Assembly: GCA_036971475.1 (NCBI GenBank)
Contig: JBAIZL010000006.1
Coordinates: 66,893,398 to 66,957,397, forward strand
Length of the DNA: 64,000 bases
Origin: Prosapia bicincta
Taxonomy: Eukaryota > Arthropoda > Insecta > Hemiptera > Cercopidae
Reading direction: 5' to 3'
Position numbers and translations under genes: made by a program. Shown here in pieces: positions 24,779 to 36,261 of this stretch (the first letter of the stretch is position 1; every line of letters begins with the position of its first letter). The notes below the pieces were generated by a model. That model did not search any database. It worked only from the letters and a program-made list of their open reading frames with translations, and was not told the DNA's origin.

Positions 24779-27658
24779 TGGTCTATCTTAATCTGATGCT
24801 AATATAAGCTGTCATCTTTAATCTTGAAATCTTTCCTTAAAATGTATTTTAAAATACTTATGTTACAAACATTCTACCATGAAAATGTAATACTTTATGA
24901 ATTGACTCTTACTATAAAAAAGGGAAATAGTTCATGTAAACATAGGTTCGGAAAATACTCAAACTGAAATTTTCGAGCGTTACTTATGGGCCACAAAGAA
25001 TGTGTTTTTTGTTTTATTTAACTGAAACACTGGACAATACGTCTCTAAACATTATTAGTACTAGATCATTAAATTAAAAAAAAGTTATTGAAAAAGCGGA
25101 AATAGGTTGCAAAACGCGGGTGTATATCTTGGACATGCAACAACGAACTTTATTTTTAACCACAATAGTTTGTAGAACGTATTTCTTATTAATTATGTGA
25201 AAGAATACATATTTAAACACAAAATGTATACTTCATTAATCACTGAACATACGTTAACTGAAGCGTTGACATTCTACTAACATCGTAAAATGGTTTATTT
25301 TTGTAGTAGCATTATTTAAAAGCTTTTTTTAACATACACAATTCAAGATACATTCATATTTAAATACGTTAAATGAATTAGGAAATGAATATAGAAATTG
25401 ACCATAAACAAATCAACTATAAAATGCAATTGTTTAATCAAATATCCGATAAATAAAATTCAGTTTGGCAGAACTAGCGATTAATCGTTGGTGCAAAATG
25501 ATTGCAACAGTAACGTGTCTCATGGAGGCTTTTAATCTCACGTAATATTGATGCATCGCGATTCTATCCGTATACTTTGCATTACGAGTTGATAAATTGT
25601 TTCTGAATATTGCGGTAAAAGTGTCTCTTAGTATCAATATAGAGGTGCCGTAAACCTATTTCTGCTGGAATTTTCGTAGCTATAATCTATTTACTAAGGC
25701 TTGTAGTACACTGGTTATCATTATATGCAGCTATTGTTACGTCATTAAATAAGCAATGACCAGATTAGCAGCCAGAGCTTAAAACAATTTTTGTTGAAAA
25801 CAATATGTTTTGAAATGGCACAGTAATAGCGTTTAAGTTTGTATTTAACATTTTGTGACTATGCTAATACCAAACATCTTAATGATAATTTGTACTGAGT
25901 TTAATTGCTTGGAATTTAAGTAACATTGTTCGCTGAGCTCGCAACTCTGTTGGGTTTCACGCCCGGTATTCGGTTAAAAAGCGGAAAATGTGTCGTTTCG
26001 AAGGTGTTTCATGCTAAAGGTAATTAAAAATTGCCGTGCTGTATTACATTTGTGTTTTTACATATTTTTATTGCATGAATGAAAACATTTTTTATAGTAA
26101 ATTAAATTTATCGATTATAAAAATTCAAAAGTTAGAAACAAGGAGTTAATATTTTACATCCCGCTAGGATATATATAGTGCTACCTAACCCTCTGAGGCC
26201 ATATTTGTTGCTCTGATAGACGGAAGCTAACGGAAACCTGTCAGAAAACAATAAATTTATCGGTAAAGCAAAATTACATAATACTCAACTCTTGTAAACT
26301 AAAAGAAACCGATAATAATAAAATTTAATGAATTTTGTAATAATATTGTATATTTATGTCAACAGATTCACAAAACGTTTTTGAAAAAAAAACTGTTGAC
26401 ATGAGATTCTTTTCCCTCATTATTATGTGGGGATAGATTACTTTGTAAGCGCTTTCCAACACATTCGGTCACTATGCTGAGCACAAAGACACACAGCCTC
26501 TTGCAAACAGCTGGTCTGATAAAGGGCAGAATTAGAGTAAATAAATCAATAGGTAAATATGCAACGTTCGATATTTTTGTATCGAAAATACAGCTCTGAT
26601 AGCAACGATCCAAAAAAATTACTTTTAATTACACGAGAAATACAAGGGACAAGCGGATATTTCACTTTCATATATTTCTTACTAACAATAACTCAATACC
26701 TAGTAATACTTAATTTAAAAATCTCCTTTTTATCACGTGCCAGATATACAAAGCTAATGTCAGGGGCAGTGTTTTTATAATTCATAAATGTCGCTAATAA
26801 TATTGTAGCTGTTTTTACTAGGATATGAATATTTACATCTATAATAAGTAATTATCTAACCATAGTGGGCCTGCAAAAAAGCGAGATCTCTTTAAATTCA
26901 CATATTTCTCTCATGTATTTTTATCAGATATTGTCATCACAAACTTTTATCTAAGTCGCTAATTAAGATACAGATGCCCACTATTTGTATAAAACCTTAA
27001 TAATAATAACATACAACAGAGTATATAAAGTAAGCTAGCTTAGGAGGAAAAGCTGTACAAGTTTTATTTTTTGGTGAATAAACCAAAACAGTAAAATGTA
27101 ATATTTTGTACAAACAATTAAAAATATGTTTTCAATACAGTACATATTGTACTGAATATAATTTCTTTATCTAGTACATTTTAGGATAAAAATATCCTTA
27201 AACTGTCTGCACGATTTCGGTCTGAACTATATAGCATATAAATAATCCTTTATAGCGGATATGTAGAAGAACCTGGGATCGCGCGTGTAGGATTGCACTC
27301 CTTAGGAAGATCTAACCTCTATCGGACCTATTGAAAGATATCCACCCCTCTTACAAGAGTGTGTATAAAAGGGACGAGGAATAACAGGTACAAATAAATA
27401 GGTAATGAATGAACAAAACGTTTCCCTTCAACTCGGAATGGGGAAAACCTTGGCTGTTACAATGTAGGTAGAATTTGGTTAGTGCAATGTTTTAATACGT
27501 AAGAAAGAAAGATTATCCATATGTCTTTAATGAGAAAAAGTTGTAAAATATTTAATACACTTTTTTATTACACAAACATCATCATCAGACTGTTGCAACT
27601 GACCAAATGATGTTTATCACTTGAAAAAAAGACACTTATTAATGATATTTTTTAGCAG
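24779..27658. other. AT-rich DNA; TATA-like box noted
   Basis: No gene can be supported. TATAAAAGGG lies at about 27,364-27,373 within a slightly GC-richer stretch, but no initiator or open frame follows at the right distance. A minus-strand CTGATGATG word near 27,575 may be another decayed ribozyme-type repeat arm. Confidence 0.4.
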
Positions 27659-27723
27659 ACGCATTTTACACTAGTAGAGTGTTTTGTTCAATGTTATAAA
27701 TTACGTATAAGGCAGTTTTTCAG
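27659..27723 (+). CDS. Candidate 65-bp exon (weak)
   Basis: The acceptor ATATTTTTTAGCAG ends at 27,658 and the donor CAG|GTGAGT begins at 27,724. Of three frames only one is open; it starts THFTLVECFVQCYKL and leaves two bases for the next exon. The composition is AT-rich, so the coding signal is weaker than for the other calls. No family is recognised. Confidence 0.25.
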
Positions 27724-28277
27724 GTGAGTTTTATCAACTCTAGTCCCTGGCGTGTTGGTGTCCTGTTCTTTATGCGGCAATTGTTAACTAGTATTCAGAA
27801 ATTGTATTTGATTGTGAGTGTGTTTTGTCAATTTGTGTTAATAGCAACCGTAACTGGCAAACTTTAAGATACTATGTTCATACTTGAGACTAGCATTGAA
27901 GACAGTTTGGGTGGAATAATTCAGAATGGAATATACTCGAATACAGCGTAATATAAGATTGTATCTGTGTGTAAGACACTTTTGTTGTAATGTTGGATTA
28001 ACAAAAACTAAATACGTTAACATCAAAATAGAAAACTCAACGTAGTGTCAAGCTTACTTACGTTTATTTTGCATTTCGTGACGTGAGAACCTGATGATTA
28101 CGGTAAAAAGACAAAAAAGATGTGGAAGCATTTAGCCTTTTCCCGGGTTGTCACGTGGTTTCATATTGGGTTTGAGACACGACTTTTATCTAAGTCATTA
28201 TTTTACCCTATCTGAAACGTTTGATTTAAATTTATCATGAAATTTAATTCAGATAGTTGTGTCTGTGTCTTCTGTAG
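27724..28277. other. AT-rich non-coding DNA
   Basis: Nothing is recognised. A minus-strand donor-like GTAAGTAA near 28,060 has no convincing acceptor partner. Confidence 0.45.
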
Positions 28278-28334
28278 GAGCCGGAAGAACCTGAGTTGAA
28301 GAAGAGAATACCTCAAGCCAGTGACATTGTGTAA
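28278..28334 (+). CDS. Candidate 3'-terminal exon encoding an acidic/basic tail
   Basis: A strong pyrimidine tract and acceptor (GTCTGTGTCTTCTGTAG, ending 28,277) leads directly into an open frame EPEEPELKKRIPQASDIV followed by TAA at 28,332-28,334. The composition is distinctly GC-richer than the flanks. In the same frame after the stop, coding-like sequence continues (EVRAEEDPEPNKRSNQRNFW) to TAG at about 28,422. Either the stop is the true C-terminus, or this is a decayed or stop-interrupted exon. The family is not recognised. Confidence 0.35.
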   Translation, partial: EPEEPELKKRIPQASDIV

Positions 28335-29765
28335 CGTAATGAAGTACGGGCGGAGGAAGATCCGGAGCCCAACAAAAGATCCAATCAGCGCAATTTCTGG
28401 ATAAATGTAAAATCACTTTAGCCGAATAGGAATTACTCAAGACATTTGTACAAGGCTAAATCAACTGAGTAGAAGGGGAAGGGCCAGCGATTGTTTTTAT
28501 TTAAAACCACAAAGAAAAAATGTAGTAGTAGTTTACAGGGCGATATCATTATAAGAAGTATAGACACCAACAAAATACAAATAAACTCACACATCCTACA
28601 AACTTAGTTAAATATCTAGGCATCTGAAATGTAACCGACATGTCATGTTTAATTCTAAGATAAGGAAAGCCTAGACAAATAACTGGGTTACATTGCTATC
28701 TTTGTAATTAGCGTCGCCCTATTTTGTTACCTAACTCCATGCCTATATAACCCCACTTCTAGCCTCCTGTTTCAACCGATTACACTTGAAGTATCTGAAT
28801 CATTAACAATACTGTCCTAAACGTCACCCACCTAAACAGTCTGACTCCATCTGTCTATTAAAAGGGTGAAGCCATTTCTTAGAGCATAATAATTATATAC
28901 TCCACTTTTCATTATCACCTTCCTCTCCATTATCTTTACTCCACTTTCCATTATTCCCCTAGAATATACTATTTAAGATTATATTATTTAGAAATATTGG
29001 GAAAACTTACTTTCTAAAGTACCTTAGGATAATGACTAATGCGGAGATAATGAAATTTTACCCTATCACCTAAAATAGTTGCAAAGTTTTTAGACAGTAA
29101 AGCAAGTTATGTGTTTAAGGAAATATAACACACTTTTTTCTATAAGTTTGGAACAGTTTCTAAAAATTTCAATTTTTAAAAACCCCATTGATTTGATTCA
29201 TAACCTAACCCAACCATACATTTGAATATTTCTTTTATTCTTATTATAATTATTTTGACAACTTCAACATATTCGGCTATTCGTTGATAGTTTACACTTA
29301 CAGTTTTTCTGATTATGATCATATTTTTATTTATTATTTATTACCTAAATATTAATATTACTATTTCTATTTTCCTACTTTTTATTCGTGTTTTCATTAC
29401 TTTATTTTATAACCTTGAGCTTAGAAATATTACACTTATAAAGGAGTGATATCTTGATCTAAATAGCTGTCACAAACTTCATATGGCTTTAGAGTCAGTT
29501 TTAGGCTTTTGAGATTCAAAGAGCCACAAACAAAACAGGTACACGTACTTTCCACGCATTCAGGTTGTACGGCGTCGTGAAAAAATATTTAGTATATTGT
29601 GCCTCGCAATTGCAGTACTATAGTTATTAAACTAAAATACAAATGTTATATTTTAAAAAAATTGTAACCTAAAAAAGTCACAAAGGATATAACCACTTGT
29701 GACACGTACTCCTCCAGCACTGCACACTCCTCAGCCCCTCATTTTGTCATATTCAGAATCGTCGT
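28335..29765. other. Non-coding DNA
   Basis: No gene is visible past the continuing frame described for the previous entry. TATATAACC near 28,744 is TATA-like but unsupported. The region from 28,900 on is AT-rich. Confidence 0.5.
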
Positions 29766-29830
29766 TGTATAGTATACAGTATTAGTCTGCAGTATAGGTC
29801 AGTTGTTATAGTTTTTTCGGTAAAGTCCAC
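29766..29830 (+). repeat. Dispersed repeat family 2, copy 1
   Basis: About 65 bp beginning GTATAGTATACAGTATTAGT closely match 43,153-43,215 in the same orientation (shared words AGTATAGTATACAG, ATTAGT, GCAGTATAG, GGTAAA). The flanks do not match, so this is a dispersed element rather than a local duplication. The family is unknown. Confidence 0.6.
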
Positions 29831-30924
29831 AAATAATACAAATAAAGCTACAGACAATAATTAAAAGTAAAAAACAATTTGGTAATATAAACAATTAAAT
29901 CTGGTAGTTAATTATTTCATTGCCGTAACAAATAATTACTTCACTCCACTATTATTGCATGTCATTTAAGATTGTCCATTACCTGATTAACATTAACTTA
30001 ACAGGGTTAAGAAGTGACGTCACACTACAAGAAAATGTAGTAGTTTACAAACGGCTTCTAGAAACGTTAAAGAATGGATCTGCTTAGCGGAATTTACCCA
30101 GCCACGATATTAGGCTTCTCTAGTAACATGAAAACACTATGTTACCAGGATTATCTATGAACTTTCAAAACAGTAAGTATTTTCAATAATTATAAGCATT
30201 TGTGTCCTTTACTTTAAAGCAATCAACTTTACTCATACAAATGGGATGAAAGCCCTTGAGCAATATAGAGTCATTGTATAAAAAGTTCAGAATCCTTGAA
30301 ATAAATTACTCTAAACACTCACGACATTGCGTAGGAGTTATCAGAGTTGTATTTGAGTAGAATTAGACTACGTTTTCCATTCAGGACCTTAGGATAGAAA
30401 TAAATATTCAATAATTTCCTGCGCTGCATTCATCTTAAAGCAATAGATCAAACAGGCAATATCTTGCATCGTCACTTGAAATAAGAATGCCCGTAAGTAC
30501 AGAAATAATGTTATCGACAGCTTTAAAAGTTTAACTATGCTATATTATGCGAATTTTTCTGTTAGTGTGACATCCTATGACAAATATAACTAAGTCAATG
30601 CATTTATTAAAGATTGCCGTCAGATGGCGTTAAGAAATTCTCAAATGTTCACTTGTTGCGGGGTGGATGCATAGCTGATATGTCGGCAAGTGATTAGTAA
30701 GACACGATAAAGTTACCAGAACATGTTTTGGTGGGAGGGGAGGTGTAGAACACTTTACATGTAATCACAATGTCAGTTTACGTTGGGTTAAGGGGTTATT
30801 GGGTTTAGTGGGATAATTACTGCACATAATGTAGGGGTGAGTGTGTTTACTGTCAGATAATAGAATAATGTTTCGGATCGTTACAATAAACTGGATTTAA
30901 GTTAAATATTTTTCGTAGATAGCA
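29831..30924. other. Non-coding DNA with a CRE-like palindrome
   Basis: TGACGTCA, the cAMP-response-element palindrome bound by CREB/ATF factors, is at 30,015-30,022. Another copy lies at 17,763-17,770. No gene start is seen next to either. No other signal is visible. Confidence 0.4.
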
Positions 30925-31140
30925 GTGAAACAAAAACAATTTTTCGATATTCCCATTATATACAGTCTAGTAGACATGTGTACTGTATACGTTGTAGACC
31001 AAGCTTCATGTAAAACTTTGAGTTTTTCTTGCTCGATATATACTTTGCTATGCGTAGATGACATAATTGGTACTCAAAGGACAAGTAGAGGTCTAACAGC
31101 TGAGTTTAAAGAGGGAAAAGAGCCCACAAATAATATTTAA
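30925..31140 (+). pseudogene. Possible copia-type reverse transcriptase relic (weak)
   Basis: A 71-codon plus-strand frame contains VDMCTVYVVD, then IYTLLCVDDIIGTQRTSRGL, then AEFKEGKEP, and stops at TAA 31,138. The order Asp-x-Cys-x-x-Tyr, a hydrophobic strand ending in Cys-Val-Asp-Asp, then Phe-Lys-x-Gly-Lys is like the stretch around the catalytic Tyr-Val-Asp-Asp box in Ty1/copia polymerases, where a conserved Phe-x-Met-Lys-Asp-Leu-Gly follows. The similarity is short, the Tyr is Cys, and the flanks add nothing. It could be coincidence. Length is a small fraction of a polymerase. Confidence 0.25.
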
Positions 31141-31894
31141 CCTAGGGCAATGTTTATGACGATTAGAAATATTTTGAATTGTATTTAAAAGTAAAAACAG
31201 GATTTGTATAGCATTGCAGAGATTTCACAGCCAGCGTATGAATCTAAGATACGTAGAACAATTTCAAATATGAATGTCTGATATTGTTTGCTCCCGTTCT
31301 CTTTGTAGCTGGAATTACGCAGGGATAATTTTGCCAACAGAATATTCTATTTATCGTACCCGTTAAATGCAATGTTTGTAAAAATGCTTTTCTACGTTTT
31401 TTTATAATATTAAGCGTAAGCAATTATATTAATATTGGATCATTGTTTTTTTCTGTTTCTATAAATATTGAACGCCATTTCAATTGGATTGAAGCTTCTT
31501 TTAACAAAAGATATTCAATTAACATAAAAAGAGAAAAGTGTAAAAATAAGATAAATCAGTATTTTCAACAATTGAAACCACTTTAAAGAAACTTCACAAC
31601 ACTCAACATTTATTTCATTTCGTACACAAAATTAGTAGCAATCATAGTAAACTTGAAAAATTAACGACCGTCTTAACATAGGCCAAGGAAAGTGTAACTT
31701 GTTAGAACAACGTAGTCAATAGACGTTTTAATAAATCTAGTTAGCGTATTTAGTAAAACACCTTGATATAGATGTTGAATAATGCACAAAGTTAAAACAC
31801 GACTGAAGCTATTCAAATAATTTTCTTTTGAAAAGTGTTACTTTTGTCAAAAAAAAACTTTGCATTTCAAAAACTATATTAAGAACATAATTGA

Positions 31895-31896
<2 letters not shown>
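31141..31896. other. AT-rich non-coding DNA
   Basis: Nothing is recognised. Confidence 0.5.

Positions 31897-31948
<52 letters not shown>
31897..31948. repeat. (AT)n microsatellite
   Basis: AT repeat of about 52 bases with one G interruption near 31,935. Confidence 0.95.
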
Positions 31949-32055
31949 TAAATTAAGAATAGTAAGGCTCATTTAAATTTAAACTACTAAACTGATTTTT
32001 CATGAATATAACATTTACCTGCATAGTTCATATATGTAATAAAATTTTACCATAG

Positions 32056-32148
32056 CATATGTGATAAAATAGCTGTTCCACAACATAAACTGTAACAGAA
32101 AATCAACTATTGTTTGAAATCATATGTTTCACTAAATTTAACCTAAAT
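32056..32148 (+). repeat. Dispersed repeat family 1, copy B
   Basis: Aligned by eye to 38,691-38,786: shared words include AGCTGTTCCAC, CATAA, AAAATCA and GAAATCATATGTT, with a shared ending TTTAACCTAAAT / TTTAAACCAAAT. A third, inverted copy lies at 42,386-42,527. All three sit within about 0.6 kb of TA-rich microsatellites. No coding capacity. The family is unknown; a short non-autonomous element is likely. Confidence 0.65.
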
Positions 32149-32198
32149 CGTTCGTACACAAGTGTCTAATAACGCTTGCTGAGGTTTTCCAATAGAGC

Positions 32199-32242
32199 GC
32201 CTAAAGACGTTTTCGCCTAAAGACGTTTTCGCCTAAAACGTT
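32199..32242. repeat. 16-bp tandem repeat, about 2.7 copies
   Basis: GCCTAAAGACGTTTTC begins at 32,199 and 32,215, with a shortened third copy at 32,231. GC-rich relative to its surroundings. Confidence 0.85.
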
Positions 32243-32839
32243 CCATGTTTTGTATCGACTCTTATTATACAGTGATTTGCAACTCAAGTTAGATTTAGTT
32301 TAAAGTACAAATCTCCATACAAATATTAAGTATTAATTTGTATAATAGTCTATCCTATTTAACTTCAACACTATACATTTTTTTTGTATAAATTTCTGAT
32401 TTGACATCGAGTAGCATATACTTTGATTAGAGTATATAATGACCGTCTTGTTTGTACGTTGGTATTAAACTTAGCACTTAGACCAAACTAATTAATTTGT
32501 ACTTAAACACAATTTGGATTGAACTAATTGTAGAAACGTAGTCGGAATAATTCTCCTTCGTGAAGAGCTCCAGTACTTGCGATCGTTAGAGCAAGAGTAA
32601 CTTAGACTGATATAAAGGCAAACTTTAGAGTGTAAATAGCTTGTAAGGACATTACAAGATAAAGTGAAATTCTAACAAACTTACTTAGACGTTAAGTAGT
32701 CTATTGAACTAACCAGTCATTAATATATCCGGCAATCCATATATGTTTTTTAGTAGCCAACAATGTTTAGAAATTTAATTTCCTTATAAAGTTAGTTTTG
32801 GTTTATCATATAATACAAGAGGTGGTAACAATGGGGGAG
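32243..32839. other. AT-rich non-coding DNA
   Basis: Nothing is recognised. Confidence 0.5.
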
Positions 32840-33480
32840 AACACATAAAATGAGCAAAAAAGAATTTAAAATAATTACGCATGCTGATGAAGCGATGATA
32901 GTATCAGGAAACTAGAACAATTTACATAAATCACACCAGATTGTAAACGATAGCAAAGGAATTAAATATGATCACGTCTGTTCAAAAAATGCAGTCTCTG
33001 ACGATAAAAATACAGCCTTGAAGATGTAAGATAGTCATTTATATTGAAAACGTGTAAGAGGTCATGCCACGCAAAACCTAGGCGTTAAATAATAAAAATC
33101 AATAATAGAAACCTAAAACAAGAAGAGTAAGCACAGACAACAACAGCTGTTACGATGTCAGGATATCTCAGGATGTGATTTTGGAAAATAAATATATGAC
33201 TCTGGAAAGCAAACCTTTACATCAGAGAAGAGACTGTTGCTACTAAATATATGCTAATTACAATAGAAATGAAGGCTCCAGGATCAGTTACCGGGGGGGA
33301 AAGAATTGAGATAGAGCGAGAAGCAGCAATTTCAGGTCCCTGCGTGACGTTCAAGATGTAATAAGATGATCTAAAGCATAAAGAAGAACATGGATGACCA
33401 ATGTAGATATAATGATTGACTATCGTCTTGCAAAACCGTAGAAACTGAACACATGCAGACCTCCCGGAAGACCTCCCAAC
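32840..33480 (+). pseudogene. Possible LINE reverse transcriptase relic (very decayed)
   Basis: The stretch has a purine-rich, GC-richer composition unlike its AT-rich neighbours. Near 32,876 a frame reads ITHADEAMIVSGN, similar to the Tyr-Ala-Asp-Asp box followed by small and hydrophobic residues in LINE reverse transcriptases. Further on, a different frame near 33,388 reads RRTWMTNVDIMIDYRLA, like the C-terminal Trp-Met-x-Asn-Val-Asp segment. Many stops and frame changes lie between. The order and distance (about 0.5 kb) are compatible with a shortened relic. I consider this a hypothesis only. Confidence 0.25.
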
Positions 33481-34415
33481 CCCTAATATTAAAGCTTGAT
33501 ATCATAGATACAACTTAGTATAAAACATTGAAAAAACGTGACGTTATCTCACAATAAGATGAACATTTTAGTTTTTAAGTTTATGCTAGTTTTTAGATCA
33601 CAAAGGTCCATTTTTAAAGTTTACCAAACCCAATGTGTAAAAAAAGAGAATAGTTAAAACGAATTTAAATCTAAGTACTTTGTTCTTACAGTATCCATAA
33701 ATGAAAATATATATAGCAATATAAAAGTTGCTGTTTCTTCAAAGTGGAACTATAAGAATAACATCGTTATGTACAAGTGTGAAAACAAAAAGTACGGGTG
33801 TAGTAGTATCGTAGCTGGCAAAAAAAAAGAATTTAGAATAGGAAAATTTTTAAATGGATCAACTTAGTTGTAATTACTAACACGATCAAAAAATAGGCTA
33901 AAAGAACACGGAGCAAATTAATTTCGTTATTGTACTTTGTGAAGTAACTGTGATAATTCCAAAAAAAAACATTTAGCCAGCTTTTCCGTCAACCATTGTG
34001 TAAGCCTCGTAAACACACCCTGCATTGTAATTTATTAGAGGGTGGCTGTAAGTTCAGTTGTATATTATTATGCCCACCCATACCGAAGAACAGTCGTAAC
34101 TCAGATACGGCGCTATTGTGCGAATCCTCCCCCGTCCACCCCCGTAACTAAACACAAACCCAGGGAAATAGATTTCATCCGATAAACCTTCTCCTGTAAA
34201 GTGTTGTTTGCCAAATAAAATGCTTTCGCTTAACCAATTCTGTTTTTTTTTTTTTTACTTTAGCAAAGAATGTGTTACTTTACACGTTGGTTGGTAAAAA
34301 AACATACTTATTCATATTCAACAGTATTTTACGGTCTATAAGAAAATTGTCACATAATATGTGACTTGTACACAGATTGTAACAGAAAATTGTATTTCAA
34401 GTTGTAAGTATTTTT
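33481..34415. other. AT-rich non-coding DNA
   Basis: Nothing coding is visible. A T-run of about 15 lies near 34,242-34,256. The stretch 34,010-34,200 is GC-richer without an open frame. Confidence 0.45.
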
Positions 34416-34448
34416 CTGGATGAAGGTCGCCACATAGCAATCGAAAAC
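34416..34448 (+). ncRNA. Hammerhead-ribozyme-like relic
   Basis: CTG(G)ATGAA (34,416-34,424) is followed by a potential stem II, GGTCGC (34,425-34,430) with GCAATC (34,437-34,442) closing a CACATA loop, and then GAAA(A)C (34,443-34,448). Four stem pairs are Watson-Crick, one is G-T, and one A/C mismatch would be repaired by GCGATC. Core arms CUGAUGA and GAAA flanking a short stem are the hammerhead hallmark, and such motifs are known from Penelope-like retroelements. Each arm here carries an extra base, so the copy is probably inactive. The retroelement itself was not found. Confidence 0.35.
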
Positions 34449-34589
34449 GTTCTGTCTCAGTAAAGTTTAACAAATTTACAAAATTTAAAGTTCGGATGGT
34501 TATAAACTATTGTTTAAGTGATTGATTAAGATTCATCGAAATTTAATGGACTATAACATTTAAGAATATTATAACATTATTATACAATT
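34449..34589. other. AT-rich non-coding DNA
   Basis: Nothing is recognised apart from the relic just upstream. Confidence 0.5.
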
Positions 34590-35310
34590 TGTACAGGCTT
34601 TATAGCATTTTTGTTGAATTAGTATAAGTGTTATGAAATTTCAAACAATGTGATATGTATTGTAGCTAATTTATACATTTTGTATTTTTTTTGCCATGTA
34701 AAAATTCGACAGGTTTGATAGAACGTTTATGCAATTTGTATAGATTGTATAACACTTTTTTCAGTTTTTATACATTTTATAGCTTTTTTATAACATTTAA
34801 GTAGTTTTATAGGATTTTTATTCAGATTTTATAGGTATTGTAAAAGTTTAGGTTTTTAATAGTCCTTGAGCTTGTATGTATTGTAGAGTTTAAAAAAAAA
34901 TCTGATGGACTTTATAGCGTTTTATAAAATTTGTAGAGGTTTTATACAATTCATTTAGGTTTTATAGCACATAATACAACTTGTGTAGGTTTTATAGCAT
35001 CTCTATTCTATTTGTATTGATTTTATACCGTTTATAGGTTTTGTAACATGTTTATACACCTTCCATAAATTTTGTAGTATTAAAATTAAATTATAGGTTT
35101 TATAGCATTTTTATAAAATTTGTATAGCTTTACAGAATTTTTATAGCTTTAATAGTATTTTTATTCAATTTGTATAGCTTTTATAGTATTTTTATACTAC
35201 GTGTATAGCTTTTATAGTAATTTTATAGAATCTGTTGGCTTTTATAGTATTTTTATACAATGTGTATAGGTTTCATAAAATGTTTATAGGTTTTATAGCA
35301 TTCTATCTCC
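34590..35310. repeat. Decayed ~31-bp tandem repeat
   Basis: Words such as GGTTTTATAGCATTTTTAT and CAATTTGTATAG recur through about 700 bp. The best-preserved copies lie at about 35,145-35,270, where GCTTTTATAGTATTTTTAT recurs at steps of 30-31 bp. Toward 34,600 the copies become hard to follow. An old minisatellite that lost homogeneity; no open frame crosses it. Confidence 0.8.
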
Positions 35311-35374
35311 TCTAGTTCATAACGAATGCGTCATTAACATTATTAAGTTCTACTTGTGCGCCTTGAACCTCTTA

Positions 35375-35545
35375 CTATTTCTGCTTTAACTCTATTTGAG
35401 GATCACCTGAGCAGCTCCCAACTCTTTGACTGTCAACATGAACCAATGGTGGGGTTCTATCCTGCCTAGCCTTCTCCCGCTGCGCATCTACTTCTAGACA
35501 ACACAGAGGAATACAAGGATCACTCCTACCGGACCAAGTAAACAT
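35375..35545 (-). CDS. Short GC-rich open frame, possible exon or retroelement fragment
   Basis: On the minus strand ATG at 35,543-35,545 opens a 56-codon frame ending TAG at 35,375-35,377. It starts MFTWSGRSDPCIPLCC, continues LEVDAQREKARQDRTPPLVH and ends QIELKQK. Its GC content is well above the flanking AT-rich DNA and codon use looks natural, which is the main reason to list it. An internal donor-like TCAG|GTGATC near 35,404 could end an exon early. No domain is recognised. It could be an exon, a small protein or a transposon remnant. Confidence 0.3.
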   Translation of the reverse strand: MFTWSGRSDPCIPLCCLEVDAQREKARQDRTPPLVHVDSQRVGSCSGDPQIELKQK

Positions 35546-36261
35546 TGCGAGCGGAAAATATGTAAAATAAAACTGCTGTGCTGCTTATATTCTCTCTTTG
35601 GTCGAATGATGTACTCGGTCATATAATAGTTAGTTGTCTATTTGTCTTTCCTTTTTGTATACACATTAAATTTGTTTGGTAACCTCTCTAGTTGACCTTT
35701 TTGCAAGAGGTGTGTCATTACGTCACTAAACACCTTATTGTTTCTTCGTTTTTCTGTACTTCGACTAGTCTCTTATAGCAAACAAAATAACTTCTTTCAA
35801 ACATACGAGGGACAAAACAGAACCTAACAAACCAAATTATAAAGAAATAAAACAATTATTTATATTTGGCGTGGGAAGACAGAGAAACTAAACAATATGC
35901 CTTTTATCGACAATAATTTACGGATAAACTTTACTTATACGTAGGGGGAAAGTAAAACATATCCTTAAATATATACCTTAGCACAGACACGATATCAAGT
36001 GTTTTATTTAATTTTCAAGAACCTTTGTTTATAATACGAATGACCCAACAAGCACCAAAAGTTAATATGTAAGTTTACGAGCCTTGTGAAGCCATCGCAG
36101 CTCTCAAGCCTGTAATACCTCCACTGGTTGTATTGTTTTTCAAAGTTTTATGGGGATCGGGGAAATAATATGATCGCCGCCAACTACAAATGTCAGGAGA
36201 GGATTAAAAAATAGTGAGTATACGTTATTTGGAGAAATAATAACCTCTAGAGTAGGATATA
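35546..36261. other. AT-rich non-coding DNA
   Basis: No gene is supported. A GC-richer patch near 36,070-36,130 contains splice-like signals on the minus strand but no pyrimidine tract. Confidence 0.45.

Noticed and set aside
27364..27373. TATAAAAGGG as a core promoter
   Set aside because: No initiator at the expected distance and no open frame or splice donor downstream to support a gene start.
32883..32912. CTGATGA ... GAAAC in the right order
   Set aside because: The intervening bases do not form a stem II; the segment is better explained as a possible reverse transcriptase relic.
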